Source of the DNA: Terfezia claveryi
Taxonomy: Eukaryota; Ascomycota; Pezizomycetes; Pezizales; Pezizaceae
DNA length: 13,715 bases
Assembly: GCA_015179025.1 (NCBI GenBank)
Contig: WHUX01000691.1
Location: 1-13,715 of the forward strand
Reading direction: 5' to 3'
The notes under the pieces are model-generated. The model did not search any database. It had not been told where the DNA came from and saw nothing but the letters and a program-made list of their open reading frames with translations. Position 1 is the stretch's first letter; the number at the start of each line of letters is the position of its first letter. Positions 1 through 8,362 of the stretch are shown here, in pieces. The position numbers and the translations under genes were made by a program.

Positions 1-511
1 GGGAGAGTCTCCCGACAACGCTGGAGCAAAGTCTGTTGAAGGTAATTCGGTTAGGGATTCTTGGGCACTGCCAGGTGCATGGAAAATTACTTCGATGGGA
101 ACAAGCCGAATCCTATAGCATTGACAATGATGAACTGGATGAATACGCTAAAGAGCTAGCGGAAGATCTGAAAAGGGCAGAACAAACACATTTAATACCA
201 TGTGGGTATTTCGAGGAAGGGTCCCCAACGTTGCCAGACACAGAGGGTGAGGTGAATGATGTGCCAACCATGCATGCGAGAATGCCGTACACAGTCCGGC
301 AAGTGAGAGATATGATTGGTCAAGGGAGAATGTAGAAGATGAGGAAAAGGTTAGTGGTGACACGGAGGATGGTGGTAGTGAGGCCGTTGAAGATGAGAAT
401 GAAGATGGAGAGGATGATTCCGAGGATAATGATGAGGAGGATGCCGATTTGGAGGACGAGGAGGACAATGACGATCAGTCGGAAGATGGGGATTCGGAGG
501 ATGAGTTGTAG
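1..511 (+). pseudogene. Broken coding fragment with acidic C-terminal tail, unrecognised
   Basis: Two reading frames look like parts of one decayed gene. The first is open from the left edge to 335 and reads as an ordinary soluble protein with a charged helix-like stretch (residues such as DNDELDEYAKELAEDLK). The second is open from 260 to the TAG at 509-511 and is almost entirely Asp/Glu/Ser/Asn after about 330. A frameshift between about 260 and 335 would join them. A third frame is also open over the first 110 bases, so an earlier shift is possible. Acidic tails of this kind occur in many eukaryotic nuclear proteins and in some fungal transposon proteins, so the tail alone does not identify it. 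I do not recognise the family. The gene starts outside the window. Confidence 0.35.
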
Positions 512-1210
512 GTCACGGATGGTGGAGGGTTGGAAGGAACAGTTTGTTTGGAAGTTAGAGTTAAAGGGCTGCATATATTTTTTTGAGGAATATGGGGATG
601 AGCAGGAGTACATAGAACGTCTGGATTTGAAATGCATATTTGTCGGAGAATTGGGATGGAGGTGCGCAAAAATATTTTGTCGGATGCAAAGAGAAAATGT
701 ATTTATTATCAGAGTATTGGAAGTATAGAATAGTATTATTAGTCAGAAGATGGAAGTCGCAGCAGCACGGTAGTGAGGAGGATAGGGGTTATATAGGGAT
801 TTAGATAGTAAGCGCAGGTATTTCCAGGGGTAACATACGAGACTACGAGGGTGTTGTGCCAACCAGACTAACGAGAGCCAGCAACGGCCGGAGTAGGTCC
901 GGAAAGGGCTGAGTTACGAGGCACACCCACATGGTGGAACGAAATTAGCCGCTGGTGTAGACTAACGTCCGGACCAGACCAGGTGCGCCAGGACAGAAGG
1001 ATCTATTCCGGTGACGCCGGACGCCGGAAATGTCCAAAAGAGCTAGGGTGCGTTTGAAGTACTTATATAATCTGATTACGTTTGAAGCTGAGCGAGATGA
1101 GAGTGGATGCATAAACAGTAGATAGCAGAAATTGGTAAGAACAGAGTGACATTGGACGCCACCAGGGAGAAGTGGCTCCTGGTACAGGCTCTGAAGGGTG
1201 GGACGCCACC
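512..1210. other. Non-coding spacer, no gene seen
   Basis: From 512 to about 830 the sequence is purine-rich on the plus strand and has only a short open frame with no recognisable motif. From about 830 to 1035 it becomes GC- and CpG-rich, with short repeats of CCGG-type words. A TATA-like string lies at about 1063-1070, but no coding start follows it. A 13-bp inverted repeat has one arm at 1020-1032 and the other at 1535-1547. Confidence 0.5.
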
Positions 1211-1465
1211 GTCCGGAGGCAGAGCCCTAGCACGGACTCTGGAGGAAGGCATCGCAGTGGACAACATAGACGGTCTCGCTACCAGACATCAACCGTCCAG
1301 ACACATAGCCCTGGTGCGGATGCTGGAAGGAAGGCATCGTAGCGGACAACATAGACAGTTGCGCTGCCAGAAGCCAACCATTCGGACACATAGCCCTGGT
1401 GTGGACGCTTGGAGGAAGGCATCGCGGCAGACAACATACGCACATTGGCGTGACGGCGCAGACCT
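1211..1465. repeat. Minisatellite, three tandem units of 85 bp
   Basis: The word AGGAAGGCATCG occurs at 1243, 1328 and 1413, exactly 85 bases apart each time. Flanking words recur in the same register, including (A)GCCCT(A/G)G and ACAACATA. The units are diverged, roughly 70-80% alike by eye, so the array is not recent. It is GC-rich and lies between the unrecognised fragment on the left and the truncated edge of the left-hand retroelement. Open frames across it on both strands follow from the low stop-codon density and are not genes. Confidence 0.8.
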
Positions 1466-1576
1466 CTAGGGGGAGGCGCCTGAGCGACAACCAAGTTCCG
1501 CATGCCGCCATTAACTGTCAGTTTGTCTTCAGGTCATTTCCGGCGTCGGACGCTGCAAAGGCAAACTGAAATCGTT

Positions 1577-3562
1577 GCAGATGGAGTCAATAATCGCTAA
1601 TAATTCCTTTTGAAAGGTAGAATAATTGAGTTGTGCTGGATTAAATTTTCTAGAGTGGAAGCATGATGGTCTGATGTGCGTCAACGGTCCTTGACCTATC
1701 CAAGATCCTAGTCCTACATCACTAGCATCACAGACTAAATATTTGGGTTCAGTAGATTCATTATTCCAGGGTTTTAAAACGTGTGGAGAATTCACGAGTT
1801 CCTTAAGTTTTTCAAACGCTGCATTATGAGTATCTGTCCATTCCAATTTCTTTGTTTCTCCTTGCAGTTCTGACAGGGTGCTTGCATACGATGCCAAGTC
1901 AGGAATAAATCTGCTGAGATAATTAACGATTCCAAGCAATCCTCTAAGATCCTTTTTTCTTGTAGGAGTTGGAAATGTTAATATAGTAGTCCTCTTCTTC
2001 GGGTCTACATGTAATCCATCTGATGTCAAAACGTGTCCTAAGATTTCCAATCTTGGAGTAAAGAACTGGCATTTGCTTTCTTTGAGATAGAATTTCTCAT
2101 CCTGTAGATGTTGAAGTACTTTCTTCAATAATTCTACATGTTCTTCATACGTTTTGGAGAATATAATAATATCATCAATATAGATAATTAAATTTTTATA
2201 GACCATGTCCTTGAAAATTTCATGCATAACGCGAACCATGGTAGCTGGTGTGTTACGATCCCCTTGTTGCATAACTCTACTTCTGAAATATCCTATGTGA
2301 CATAAAAAGGTAGAGTGTTACTCAGATTCTTCATCGTTCCTGATATTAAAAAATCCGTCGGCTAAGTCGACCTTAGTCCAAATGGGATTGTCCGCTACTA
2401 GTTCAATAGCTTCATTAATATCTGGCAATGGGGTGTGGTCTGGTTCGACGGCTAAATTGCGGTCTCGACAGTCATTGACATGTCGGGCTTCTTCTGGTTT
2501 ATCTCATTTAGGAATAGTGAACATGACTACAGCATTTGTGTCATTTTCTACTCTATATATGCGACCTGATACTTCTTCTTCGACTAATTTGTCATGGATT
2601 TGTTGTCTAAATCGATGTCCAGAGGGTCGCCATTTTGGTATCCAAGTAGCTCCTACTTTTGGTTTGGTAGAGTGATTAATTTTTCTTAGTGGGGGTAATT
2701 CCCGTGGAATTGTCTTGGGAAATAATAAGGGAAACTCCGTTACAGGGTTGAATTGTTTCTGTACCATAGAAACAGCTGTCACGAGTTCTCTTTCTGAATC
2801 GGTTTTGTCTGTGTTACTAATATTTTCCCAATTATCCGGTTCACTATAATCTGTGACTGATTCACAGCTGACCTGTGTATACGCTGAGCTTATACCATTC
2901 GCCATGGTTCTAGATCCCTTCCATACACTTAGCTGGAATCGTGGAATATTTTCCGGTTGGATAGTAACTGGTTCCTGATGGGCAGGAATTATTGCTCGCA
3001 CTTTGCTGAGAGCAGGTTCTCCTAGTATCATGTCCCATCCAGTCAAATGAGCTACATAGAACGTTCGTTCTTCTACATAACCTATCCAATCAAGTTTGAT
3101 AGTACAAGCTTTGTCTATCGTTCCTTTTGAGCCTTTAATTGCAGTACTTAATGATTTCTTCTCGATACTTCTAGTTGGTATTTTGTACAGGTGTACAAAT
3201 TGAGAATTGATTAAGTCTCCTCCCTTCGTTTGGAGATCAATTAAAGCTAGTGCGGGGTGTTTGTTAGCTTTAACGAATACCTTACTAAAATCTGGTACCT
3301 GTCTTGACAAGGGTTGTTCCCTGATTTTATCCTTGTTATTTTTATCCTTGGTGGCTATCGGCATAGCTAAATCTTGTGCGGCTGTACGCATGGGTACCTT
3401 ATTTTTTCGTTTCCTACAGTCCTTGTAGGAGTGTCCAGGGTTCCAACACCATAGACATTTCTTGTCTTTAATTAATTGCATCTTCGTCTTCTGTGTCATG
3501 GGGGCCCTATTGACTGATAGCGCTCTTGCAACTATTAGGACGGCCGTAATTTGCTGCCGCAA
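1577..3562 (-). mobile_element. Element B: truncated Ty3/gypsy-like retrotransposon
   Basis: Minus-strand coding order is nucleocapsid zinc knuckle, protease, reverse transcriptase, then the first part of RNase H, which is the Ty3/gypsy order. Similarity to a pol protein stops abruptly near 1577, inside RNase H, so the rest of RNase H, the integrase and the 3' LTR are missing. Upstream of the zinc knuckle only about 35 codons are open, so most of gag is also missing. Its protein differs clearly from that of the right-hand retroelement, so this is a separate lineage and not a displaced piece of it. Confidence 0.85.
1577..3562 (-). pseudogene. pol: Element B gag-pol remnant: zinc knuckle, protease, RT, RNase H start
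   Basis: One reading frame runs from 3562 to 1577 with two in-frame stops, TGA at 2504-2506 and TAA at 2318-2320. In the stretch before the first stop, residues 36-49 (CLWCWNPGHSYKDC) are a CX2CX4HX4C zinc knuckle. Residues 105-120 are protease-like (ALIDLQTKGG, with a later ILGEPA flap), but the usual D-S/T-G triad reads D-L-Q. RT follows: KVDLADGF carries the first catalytic Asp, and YIDD at 2171-2182 the other two. RNase H keeps its first Asp (CDASD) and the Glu (QKELLAI); the protein then breaks into unrelated residues after AIIDS. A living copy would copy element RNA into DNA in cytoplasmic particles. This one lacks integrase and has two stops, so it is dead. Confidence 0.9.
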
Positions 3563-3680
3563 CGATATCTATTCCGCAACACAGAATGTCAATCCTATAG
3601 CAGTAAAGTTCAATCCAACTATAGTCCCTCACGACAGATCTTATTTCGCAACACAAAATAAATCCTATATCGCTTGAACG
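3563..3680. repeat. Diverged direct repeat of about 71 bp upstream of element B
   Basis: The words TTCCGCAACACA (3572) and TTTCGCAACACA (3643), followed by AATCCTATA at 3591 and 3661, recur about 70-71 bases apart. A partial third match, GCCGCAACGATAT, lies at about 3556. It may be leader or gag-proximal sequence of element B. I see no gag protein in any frame here. Confidence 0.55.
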
Positions 3681-4502
3681 TAAAGTTAACTTAAGACTTA
3701 GAACTTTGTAGGCTTCGTGTACTCAAGGTGCTCTTGCTTTCGAATACTCGCTGGTGGTAGAATAAATTCAACCGGAACTACTTGCACTATTTATATCCCG
3801 CGGTGTTCGTAGATATTCTTATAATAAAAATATTTTATAAAACGCGGGCCTACCTGTCACCCTGGAATTTCTTCCTAAGTGTTATGCCATCCACACCTTT
3901 TGTTAATGCAGTTGCTATCTGTACTCGTTGGAACAGGTTACTAACCCGAACGTAGAGAATATTCCCATGTCTGCATGTTATACGTACTTCGCTTATAGCT
4001 CGCTTATCCCATTAAAGAATTTTATCCAAGACAACTAAATTCAATTTCAGATACGTTACCAATCCCCGATACTATCGAATTACCATCCGATAATATCCGA
4101 AGGCATCTAATTATGTTTCCGGCAATATTCACTTAATAGTGTCTAGTGTCCATTGAAAATAATTTTCAACTGCACATAACTCTATGAATAGAGAACCGTG
4201 GGTCACAAGTAGATTACCATTGGAAAGGTATCAACGCATAGAAGATTATAGAATCTTAGTTTATCTTGATACCCAAATTATTCATGGAGTTATTACCAAT
4301 AATAAGTAAACCTCCTCGTGGACCTATATGACCATATTAAAAGTCTTATATCTCCGTGAGTTTAACTCCGATCATAAAAAGGATTGCAGAAATGGAATCA
4401 GGACGAAGAGTAGGCCTAGATAGAACCTTGAAACATTAAATTCGGAGAACTTTATGTTTTGGCCCTACCTTTGGCCTCTGTCCTGGGCGTACTCCCTTAT
4501 AG
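3681..4502 (-). other. AT-rich non-coding block, probably leader or LTR sequence of element B
   Basis: There is no open frame worth calling. On the minus strand the block ends with a TATA-like string followed by about 110 bases leading to element B, which is what a 5' LTR and leader would look like. I cannot find the second LTR needed to prove this, because the 3' end of element B is missing. A nested stem-loop lies at 4227-4273, with outer arms GGTATCAA and TTGATACC and an inner AGATT-ATAG-AATCT. A TGTCAC at 3855 is an alternative outer end for the 3' LTR of element A. Confidence 0.35.
3784..3799 (-). promoter_or_regulatory. TATA-like sequence, possible LTR promoter of element B
   Basis: The minus strand reads GGGATATAAATAGTGC here, close to a textbook TATA box, inside otherwise AT-rich sequence and upstream of the element B frame. 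AT-rich DNA produces such words by chance, so this is only a candidate. Confidence 0.3.
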
Positions 4503-4952
4503 TGTCACCGGACGCACTTTGGTCTAAAATGCGCCCTCGGTCCTTCATTTTTTTAGTTATTTTTACCGAATTATTTTCCTTAAGTTCAGGGTAATAATTA
4601 GCAATTCAGGGTAACGCCAAGACTTCAGGGTAACAGCTAATTGCTAGTATATGTATGCATATAGCCAGCATATTGATCTGGGTATAACTATTGAACCATT
4701 AATCGGATACTTATGAAACTTAAACTGTAGCTCCCTTAAGGGTCTATGGACGTTCCATAAGGGTCTTAACCATCTAGGATGATTATAAACCATTCCGAGG
4801 TTCATACCCGTTTCATATACTTAACTCTTATAGATAAGTATTAGAAACGTTTGCACCACACTACTAAGAGTGTACCTAGAGTCCATATAGATCTAGGGTC
4901 GTTCTATGAGGGCCCAAGTACCTTTGGTAGGGCTGGATGTCACCCCGTGACA
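4503..4952 (-). mobile_element. 3' LTR of element A (outer end uncertain)
   Basis: On the minus strand the LTR starts TGTCACGGGGTGACATCC, three bases after a polypurine tract, downstream of the pol stop. That is where a 3' LTR must begin. Its first 15 bases (4938-4952) are a near-perfect palindrome. An LTR should end in the complementary ...GTGACA; on the plus strand that means TGTCAC, found at 4503 (LTR of 450 bp) and at 3855 (about 1.1 kb). I prefer the shorter. Without a second LTR copy the choice cannot be settled here. Confidence 0.6.
4585..4633. repeat. Three copies of TTCAGGGTAA inside the LTR
   Basis: The decamer TTCAGGGTAA occurs at 4585, 4605 and 4624, at spacings of 20 and 19 bases. 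The first spacer ends with TAGCAATT, and AATTGCTA follows the third copy, forming an 8-bp inverted repeat around the last two units. Direct repeats of this size in the U3 part of an LTR may bind a regulator, but nothing here shows that. Confidence 0.75.
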
Positions 4953-5195
4953 GTGCCTCCCTCCTTAAGGTTCTTGTCCGCAAGAACCTAATTGATCATG
5001 CAACCAGAATCATTATTGCTCCTAACAACAATGGATGGGGCTTGAGGACCAGTCCTCATGTACGGCAGCCAAAACATAGCTGCGTACGTCTCTTTGCACC
5101 TCTGGGACAATATGGCATGAGAAATACAGGTAAAACAAAAACGTAAAGATAATTCAAAAAACCTAATGCCTAATATAGGAAAAAAAGAAAAATAA
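4953..5195 (-). other. 3' untranslated region of element A with three hairpins
   Basis: Between the pol stop and the LTR, three strong inverted repeats lie close together. Arms at 4968-4976 and 4981-4989 form a 9-bp perfect stem with a 4-base loop. Arms at 5043-5049 and 5052-5058 form a 7-bp perfect stem around two bases. Arms at 5060-5069 and 5079-5087 form a 9-bp stem with one bulged base. The part next to the stop codon is T-rich on the minus strand. A plus-strand open frame across this stretch is not a gene. The hairpins could act in element RNA, for example in packaging, 3'-end formation or stability; that is inference. Confidence 0.6.
4956..4966 (-). promoter_or_regulatory. Polypurine tract of element A
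   Basis: The minus strand reads AAGGAGGGAGG, an 11-base all-purine run, followed by CAC and then the LTR start TGTCAC. In LTR retrotransposons this tract primes plus-strand DNA synthesis and lies directly before the 3' LTR, so position and composition both fit. Confidence 0.65.
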
Positions 5196-6240
5196 TTACA
5201 AGATAATATCAGGGTCCCGAGGCTTACGAGGATTATCCAGATGGAATTTTCGAATTAAATCGGCTGCTCCATCCTTTAGGTTCTCATATGGTTCCCATGT
5301 GTCGTCATCAGGACCGTAACCCTTCCAAGAGACTAAATACATAACCCGTCCCTTCCTGAGCTCACTTGTCCTAACCTTTTCCACCTGGTATTCCGATTCT
5401 TCGAGGTCGACTGGAGGGGGTGTTGGCGAGCATCTGCCGGCAATCGTGTTAAGGTGGTAGGGTTCCAACAAACTAATATGAAAAACTGGGTGAGTTTTGC
5501 CTGTGCTAGGGGGAAGCTCTAACTTATAGGCATAGGTGCCTATAAGCCGTTTGATTCTAAACTTCTCTCGTAACTTGTAGTCAAGCTTCTTGGTCGGACG
5601 CCTTGTTTTGATGTTCTTTGTGTTGACCATTACCCAATCTCCCACTTTGAATGTCGATTCCTTCTCTGCTACCTTGAGATTGTAGTATTTGGACATCCGG
5701 TCCTGTGCTGCCTTCATGTTCTGCCTTATAGCCTCCCTCATTGCGTCCAAGGTTTCGACTGTCTTGACTGCCTCAGGGTTGTTCGATTCAGTTGAGGCTT
5801 CGGTTGGGTTCTGGAAATTATTTTCTGGGTGTTGAGCGTATGCGGCAAAGAATGATGTGAGTTTGGTACTAGAATGGACAGTGTTATTATAACAGAACTC
5901 GGCAAATGGTAATAACTCGACCCAGTCATCCTGATCCCAACAGCAATACGTCCATAGATAATGCTCAAGGGTCTGGTTGACTCGTTCAGTTTGACCATCA
6001 GTCTGGGGGTGATATGCCGAGGACTTATCCAACTCAACTCCTAATAACCGCATTACCTCCATCCAAAACGAACTTGAAAATACCGAATCCCGATCCGAAA
6101 CAACCATCTTTGATAATCCGTGCAGGCTCCAAACCTCCTTGACAAATATCCCAGCCAACTCTTTTGCCTTCCGGTTCTTTAAAGGAATGAAATGCGACAT
6201 TTTGGTAAACCTATCAACAATAACCCAAATCTGATTATAC
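5196..6240 (-). pseudogene. pol: Element A integrase core, C-terminal part and chromodomain
   Basis: The frame is open from about 6240 to the stop just before 5195. It starts inside the catalytic core (YNQIWVIVDRFTKMSHFIPL), continues with VSDRD, which carries the second catalytic Asp, and with YHPQTDGQTERVN, which carries the catalytic Glu. Then come a basic region with the GDWVMV and HPVFHISLLEPY motifs and a chromodomain near the end (EVRT-like start, LVSWKGYG, DDTWEPYENL). The first catalytic Asp of the D,D-35-E triad is absent: the sequence upstream has been deleted and the frame changes near 6240-6250. Chromodomains of this integrase class are known to steer insertion to heterochromatin. 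The product would be a truncated, inactive integrase. Confidence 0.93.
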
Positions 6241-6247
6241 GCTTTGA

Positions 6248-6688
6248 GTAGTTTCGTACCCAGTCTTCCATGTTAGGCCAGTAGTAATTTCATTTCATGA
6301 GCTCGAGGGTTTTGTCACGTCCGAAATGACCTGCAACTTTAGCATCATGACTTTGGAAAGCCACTTTCAACTTAAGGGAATTGTTGTCAGGTATATATAG
6401 GCGACGTTCATAGGTTACCATGTCATCTTCTAAACCATAATGATCGAGTCCAGGATACTCCTTACCAAACTTCAATGCGTTCCGAATCCCTAACCACTTG
6501 TCATCTTTGAGGCCAGCCTCTTGGATCTCCTTCGACCAACTTGATTCTTCTGTTTGTGAGGCCTTCACTGCCATAATGCGGCGCGTTACTAGACTCTCCT
6601 CACTTGTTCCCAGTTGGAATTGACCAGGCTTGAACATCCGAATCGTGTGGTCCTGCTTCTCTCCCCCTTCTTCGAGGTTAGGATTAAC
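6248..6688 (-). pseudogene. pol: Element A integrase N-terminal (zinc-binding) part
   Basis: This continues in frame from the RNase H end across the TAG at 6689-6691. It includes a linker, then LYIPDNNSLKL, then FQSHDAKVAGHFGRDKTLELM, which carries the two His of the HHCC zinc-binding domain. An in-frame TGA (6290-6292) follows, and the frame continues NYYWPNMEDWVRNY before stopping abruptly near 6248. The Cys pair expected after this point, and the start of the catalytic core, are missing. By memory of related integrases roughly 45-50 residues are lost. The TGA most likely replaced an Arg codon (CGA), which is inference from relatives. Confidence 0.9.
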
Positions 6689-7717
6689 CTAACGAGAAAG
6701 CGCATCTGCTTTGCCATTTTTATCACCTGGGCGGTAGATGATTCTAAAATTAAACTGGCTTAGTATTTCCGCCCATCTGGCCTGCCTTCGATTGAGTATC
6801 TTTGTGGAATTAAAGTACTCAAGGTTCTTGTGATCCGTATACACTATTATCTCCTCCGGGGCACCCATGAGAAAATGTCTCCATTCCTGGAAACAATTGA
6901 CAATTACGACCATCTCTTTGTCATGGACATCGTAATTAAGTTCTGCTGGGATAATGCGTTTCGAATAGTACGCTACTGGGTGCCAACGACCATCTGGTTC
7001 TTTTTGGGATAGAATACCAGCTTTCGCTAGATCAGATGCATCTGTCTCGATCATTTTTGGTCGTTCTGGGTGATAATGGCATAGTATCGGAGCGGTGGTG
7101 AACCTATATTTCAACTCATCGAAGGCCTGTTGACACTGCTGTGTCCAGTTCCAAGGAACTCCATTGTGCGTTAGTGTCTGAATCGGCAAAGCCAAACTAC
7201 TAAAGCCTTGAATAAACCGGCGATAGAAATTAGCAAATCCAATAAACCTCTGCACTTCTTTGACGTTCCTAGGAGCCTGCCAGGCGAGGATGTCCTCGAC
7301 TTTCTTCTGCCCCATTTGTATCCCCTTTGTACCTACTTTAAATCCCACGAATTCGACTTCTGAGACATGGAAGATACACTTGTCTATGTTGACACAAAGG
7401 TTGTTCTCCGTTAGTTTTTGCAGCACCCAACGGACGAGCTCGACATGTTCTTCCTCTGTTTGAGTGTATATGAGGATATCATCAATGTATACAACAATAC
7501 CTCTATCAATTCATTCTGATAGAATATTGTTAACATGTCGCTGGAAAACAGATGGCGCATTAGTTAGCCCAAAAGGCATAACTGTATATTCGTATAAGCC
7601 ATATCTTGTCTTGAATGCTGTTTTCCACTCGTCTCTGGCTGCTATTCTGAGTAGGTTAAACCCGAGTTTGAGATCGAGTTTGGAGAAAACCTGTGAAGTA
7701 CCAACTTGTTCCATTAG
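6689..7717 (-). pseudogene. pol: Element A reverse transcriptase (second half) and RNase H
   Basis: Coding resumes at 7717, directly after the solo LTR and its target duplication, with LMEQVGTSQVFSKLDLKLGF, which carries the first catalytic Asp. It runs through MPFGLTNAPSVFQ and, after an in-frame TGA at 7511-7513, VVYIDDILIYT, whose YIDD at 7478-7489 gives the other two Asp. The thumb and connection follow (FIGFANFYRRFI). RNase H keeps its four acidic positions: TDASD, DKEMV, YTDHKNL and KADALSR. The segment ends at a TAG (6689-6691), after which the integrase is in the same frame. Family: Ty3/gypsy RT-RNase H, which copies element RNA to DNA. Apart from one stop and the LTR insertion it is well preserved. 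Confidence 0.95.
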
Positions 7718-7722
7718 GGTTG
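7718..7722. repeat. Target-site duplication, left copy (GGTTG)
   Basis: GGTTG directly precedes the TGTAA end of the solo LTR and is repeated exactly at 8358-8362. Removing the LTR and one copy restores an uninterrupted RT frame. Confidence 0.93.
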
Positions 7723-8036
7723 TGTAAAGTGTTGTTAGGGGGACTGGACAATCAGATTAGATTAGATAAGGATCCAATCTAATCAGATAATCTCAGGCTA
7801 GTAATGTATACTACAAAGTAGATTACTAATAGTGTATTGTTTATCCTCACTATTAAAGTTATTACCAGTAGCATAAGATTACTGTAATAGGTAAAGTAGT
7901 ATAGGAGTGCCAAAGGCACTTAGAAATTAACCAGTGGAACTTCTATATTGATTGTACTCTAACTATGTTCTGAGTTCTAACTTCTAACTGTCTGTCCAAC
8001 TGAAGGGAAATTCAGGGGACTATATGTGTTTCCACC

Positions 8037-8069
8037 GGGGCAGTGCTGGGGCAGTGCTGAGGCAGTGCA
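8037..8069. repeat. 11-bp tandem repeat, three units, in the solo LTR
   Basis: GGGGCAGTGCT is repeated exactly at 8037 and 8048, with a variant (GAGGCAGTGCA) at 8059. It is a GC-rich island in AT-rich LTR sequence. Confidence 0.85.
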
Positions 8070-8179
8070 CCATCATCTGACCCTTACATGTGATAAAGAT
8101 CTACATCATCTGATCCTCTAGATAGTACTTCCAAATACTATCTAGTACAAAATAGGTTAAGTCTTAACTTAGACTTATA

Positions 8180-8229
8180 CATGTGAAAGCATGTAAAAGC
8201 ATGTGATAACATGTGAAAGCATGTGAAAT
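8180..8229. repeat. 10-bp tandem repeat, five units, in the solo LTR
   Basis: Five consecutive units match CATGTGAAAG with at most two changes each, starting at 8180, 8190, 8200, 8210 and 8220. The period is close to one DNA helix turn, so identical sites would face the same side of the helix, which suits repeated protein binding. That role is inference. Confidence 0.85.
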
Positions 8230-8357
8230 ATTAGCAAGGCAGACAGCACACAGAATGTTGTGTGTTTTGAGATGCTTGCTGAGTAAGAAAATACATAAGA
8301 AATACATTTGTGAGGGAGAGGGTTAGTCATAGGGTATGAGTAAGCCACTTCCTTACA

Positions 8358-8362
8358 GGTTG
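8358..8362. repeat. Target-site duplication, right copy (GGTTG)
   Basis: Second copy of the 5-bp duplication that flanks the solo LTR. On the minus strand it forms part of the codons for the two Thr just before the break in RT. Confidence 0.93.

Larger units (their letters stand above)
7723..8357. mobile_element. Solo LTR, 635 bp, inserted in the RT of element A
   Basis: The block begins TGTAAAGTG and ends CCTTACA on the plus strand, so it is bounded by TG...CA with TGTAA/TTACA inverted ends, and it is flanked by a perfect 5-bp duplication. No internal retroelement genes are present, so it is a solo LTR left by recombination between the two LTRs of an inserted element. Internal features are an 11-bp tandem repeat at 8037-8069, a 10-bp tandem repeat at 8180-8229, and several AT-rich inverted repeats (for example 7747-7755 with 7773-7781, and 8158-8164 with 8171-8177). 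The family and orientation are not clear. It differs from the 3' LTR of element A, so a third LTR element was active here. Confidence 0.92.

Noticed and set aside
148..637. Minus-strand Ser-rich and hydrophobic open frames opposite the acidic tail
   Set aside because: They are antisense to a GAN/GAT-rich stretch, which forces Ser, Ile and Leu codons. No motif is present.
1211..1465. CRISPR-like array
   Set aside because: Units are contiguous and diverged with no separate spacers, and the sequence is eukaryotic.
1146..1511. Open frames on both strands across the 85-bp array
   Set aside because: 85 is not a multiple of three, so units are read in different frames. Openness follows from low stop density in GC-rich repeats.
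4585..4633. Interstitial telomere repeat
   Set aside because: The unit is TTCAGGGTAA with 9-10 base spacers, not a tandem TTAGGG run.
3855..4952. Element A 3' LTR of about 1.1 kb starting at 3855
   Set aside because: TGTCAC there would also fit, but the longer span includes AT-rich sequence that looks like a separate leader or LTR. The nearer TGTCAC at 4503 is simpler. Not excluded.
4937..5146. Plus-strand open frame of about 69 codons
   Set aside because: It overlaps the polypurine tract and hairpins of element A and has no recognisable motif.
8175..8357. Continuation of the pol frame past residue 387
   Set aside because: From 8357 down it translates the solo LTR; the true RT sequence resumes at 7717.
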